Below, piece after piece: positions 7,545 through 9,311 of a DNA stretch of 9,311 nucleotides. Where the stretch lies: assembly GCA_913061385.1 (NCBI GenBank), contig CAJXTM010000083.1, positions 1-9,311 of the forward strand, in the 5' to 3' direction. The stretch is from an uncultured Rhodopirellula sp. GTDB lineage: Bacteria; Planctomycetota; Planctomycetia; Pirellulales; Pirellulaceae. Under the pieces are notes generated by a model. That model was not told the origin of the DNA. It saw nothing but the letters and a program-made list of their open reading frames with translations, and did no database searches. Made by a program: the position numbers and the translations under genes. The number at the start of each line of letters is the position of its first letter. Position 1 is the first letter of the stretch.

Positions 7545-9264
7545 TCAGTCCTTGGCATTAACCATCTTGAAATCAGCGTTTCGCATATGACTAGGCAAGG
7601 TTTCGCTGATCTCACGCAACTCCGTACCGAGCTTCAGTCGCTGACTTTCCGATGCCGTTTCCATCGCTTTTCTGAACAAGGATACTGCGTGTAAACGCAT
7701 GGCATACCCCGTCAGCCCAGAGGCTCTAACTGCATTGAGATTCCAGCGTCTGGCAATGGCAACCAATTCTTTAACGCTAGGGTTCCCCGCTAAGGTAAGT
7801 TCGCTTTTGGCTACAGACGCGACTCGCGGGTCCGATGCACTACACAGCCAAGGCAAACCATCACTCCAATGATGCAGAACCAAGCAATAATAACGCCCGA
7901 GAACCCCTCGATTTGATTGGGACCAGGTTTTGGGATCAGGGCTGTTTATCAGGAGCGATTCAAATCGCTCACGTTGGCGGATTGCCTGCACAATCGCCCG
8001 CTCATACCCTAGCAAGTATTTGGTCGCATCTGCATCTTGCAAAGTACTCGCGAGTGCTTCAACAGCACTGAGGATCTGCTTCGCTCGCTCAAACTCTTCG
8101 GCGGTCACCAATTGATCCAATAAAACTAAGCCATTCGCGAGCAGATCCTGTTGTATTTCCGGCAAAGCAGATCGAACATTGGCTGCGAGATAAGTTTCCA
8201 CCAACAAGGGTGCAGACGCAAATTCATAATGCTGCTGTAGATCAATCAGTATTCTTTTGACGTCGGAGGTTCCCCTCGTCTGCCAGACGCTTTCCATCAA
8301 TAAAATCGAGACGGCCCAGTACTCTGACGATGCAAGCCGAAGCGGTTCCTTGACGACTCGAAGAGCGACAAGACGTTGAGCAAGCTTGTCTGCGTCACCC
8401 GACACCATTGAGATAGAGTCCAGCGACAAAAAGTACTCTCTCGCGTCAGCGACTGCATCACGATCCGGAACCACTCGTTTCATTTGCTCTGATACACCTT
8501 CTGGCACCTTACCTGAGGTGGGATCAATCTCTGGTCGAGCAGTCATCTCAGCTTGCTCTAGAACCGATCGAGACGCTACGGAATCTGAACTACTAACAGA
8601 ATTACTTTCCGAGTCCAGCGACTCTGGGACAGATGTACTGGCAGGGGAAGCGAATGGATCAGGTAGAAAATCTGACGTGTCACTGTCCGACAACTCGCTG
8701 CCTGCCGCCGAGTCCATGTCATCACTTTTTTCTGACGAAGTAGTGCTCGCTGCCAAATTAGCAACCGGATTTTCGAGTTCGAAAATCGTGTCCGGGATAG
8801 TATCAACTGAAACAATGGGATTTAAAAATTGAGCGTCTAATTCAGATGTGTCAGTGAGTACGACTTCTGATTTATCGATCAGCTCCAACCCCTGATCGCG
8901 ACCGACTGCTTTATCCAACTTAGCGGTCGGACTAGCAAGACGGTTCATGGATGCAGACTGAACCTTCCCCAAATCCAGAGCACCAGAATCAATCGATGTT
9001 GCGGTGTCAGCCTCTTCAATGATGCTAGGCTTGTCACCACTTGGAAAAGCAAGGGCACCAAGAAACAACACAATCAACACAACACCCAAGCCAATCGCGT
9101 ACCAACGATTCACCAGCACTCTCTTCCAACGATTCCAACGCTTTAAAAGGGGAGTGCGTCTCAGAATATCGTTGTCACTCAAACTTTGAGCCCATGTTGG
9201 TTGTCCGGCCAACAGGGGCGTAGAGTCCAATTCCATTAATTCGATTAGATCTGCTTCACTTAAG
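7545..9264 (-). CDS. Single-pass membrane protein with Ser/Asp-rich linker and helical C-terminal domain, 5' truncated
   Basis: 572 residues are visible; the start lies beyond the contig edge, and the ATG at 9281 is adapter. A cytoplasmic segment (about 1-54) ends in many Arg and Lys residues, followed by one membrane helix (about 55-73). By the positive-inside rule the rest is outside the cytoplasm. A linker of about 180 residues is low in complexity and rich in Ser, Asp and Glu. The C-terminal part (about 260-572) is predicted helical, perhaps repeat-like. Near residue 455 it has LGRYYCLVLHHWSDGLPWL and then ASDPRV and AKSEL. This resembles a segment I recall in many planctomycete proteins (pattern GRFLCF-x-KGDW-x-x-GLPLLA-x-GSD). 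The first 45 residues might be the end of a GYF_2-like domain, which is speculative. Function unknown. It lies 200 bp upstream of the ATPase-VWA operon on the same strand. Confidence 0.7.
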
Positions 9265-9311
9265 CTGTCTCTTATACACATCTGACGCTGCCGACGACTC
9301 CTTACGTGTAG
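9265..9311 (-). other. Untrimmed Nextera i5 adapter, reverse complement (not genomic)
   Basis: Bases 9265-9283 are the Tn5 mosaic end in reverse complement, 9284-9297 the Read 1 linker, 9298-9305 the S505 index (CTCCTTAC), and 9306-9311 the start of P5. This is typical of read-through into the i5 side. It truncates the last gene and gives it the false N-terminus MCIRDS. Confidence 0.98.

Noticed and set aside
8386..8832. 148-codon plus-strand frame opposite the Ser/Asp-rich linker
   Set aside because: Its own Ser-rich composition mirrors the low-complexity linker on the other strand; no family resemblance.
1..9311. Composite transposon with Tn5 mosaic-end inverted repeats
   Set aside because: The mosaic ends are followed by the Nextera linker, an 8-base index and P5 primer sequence, and no transposase gene is present.
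1..9311. CRISPR array, anti-phage system or toxin-antitoxin pair
   Set aside because: No regularly spaced repeats and no recognisable nuclease, toxin or antitoxin genes. AAA and VWA domains occur in some defence systems, but no effector is encoded alongside.

Overview
This window looks like a contig from a planctomycete or a close relative. It holds about 9.2 kb of genomic DNA (46-9264) between two untrimmed Illumina Nextera i5 adapters (1-45 and 9265-9311). The adapter sequence at one end is the reverse complement of the other, so the terminal inverted repeat is a library artefact and not a transposon end. The taxonomic guess rests on four things: gene content, a basic LTR-motif N-terminal tail on RsgA, an MoxR-like/VWA pair of the type common in planctomycete genomes, and a membrane protein whose C-terminus resembles a segment repeatedly seen in planctomycete proteins. 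All of this is from memory of the families; no search was run.

Left half, plus strand: the 3' end of a gene resembling the HRDC-tail plus HTH C-terminus of RecQ-type helicases (47-520); a short leader with two overlapping hairpins; ftsH, a complete membrane AAA zinc metalloprotease; rsgA, the circularly permuted GTPase of 30S ribosome maturation; and a small two-helix membrane protein. Gaps are 18-50 bp from ftsH onward, so ftsH, rsgA and the small gene are probably one transcription unit dealing with membrane protein quality control and ribosome assembly.

Right half, minus strand, convergent with the left half: a single-pass membrane protein of unknown function with a long Ser/Asp-rich linker (5' end lost at the contig edge); a 200-bp gap with an imperfect dyad; an MoxR/ChlI-like AAA+ ATPase; and a von Willebrand A (VWA) protein whose start codon lies inside the end of the ATPase gene. 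The ATPase and VWA protein very probably form a chaperone-like or remodelling pair of the ChlI/ChlD and RavA/ViaA type, but their client is unknown. The ATPase departs from textbook Walker A and Walker B at one position each.

No rRNA, tRNA, CRISPR array, insertion sequence or phage gene was seen. The least understood part is the minus-strand ATPase/VWA operon with its membrane-protein neighbour; the rest is conserved housekeeping content.
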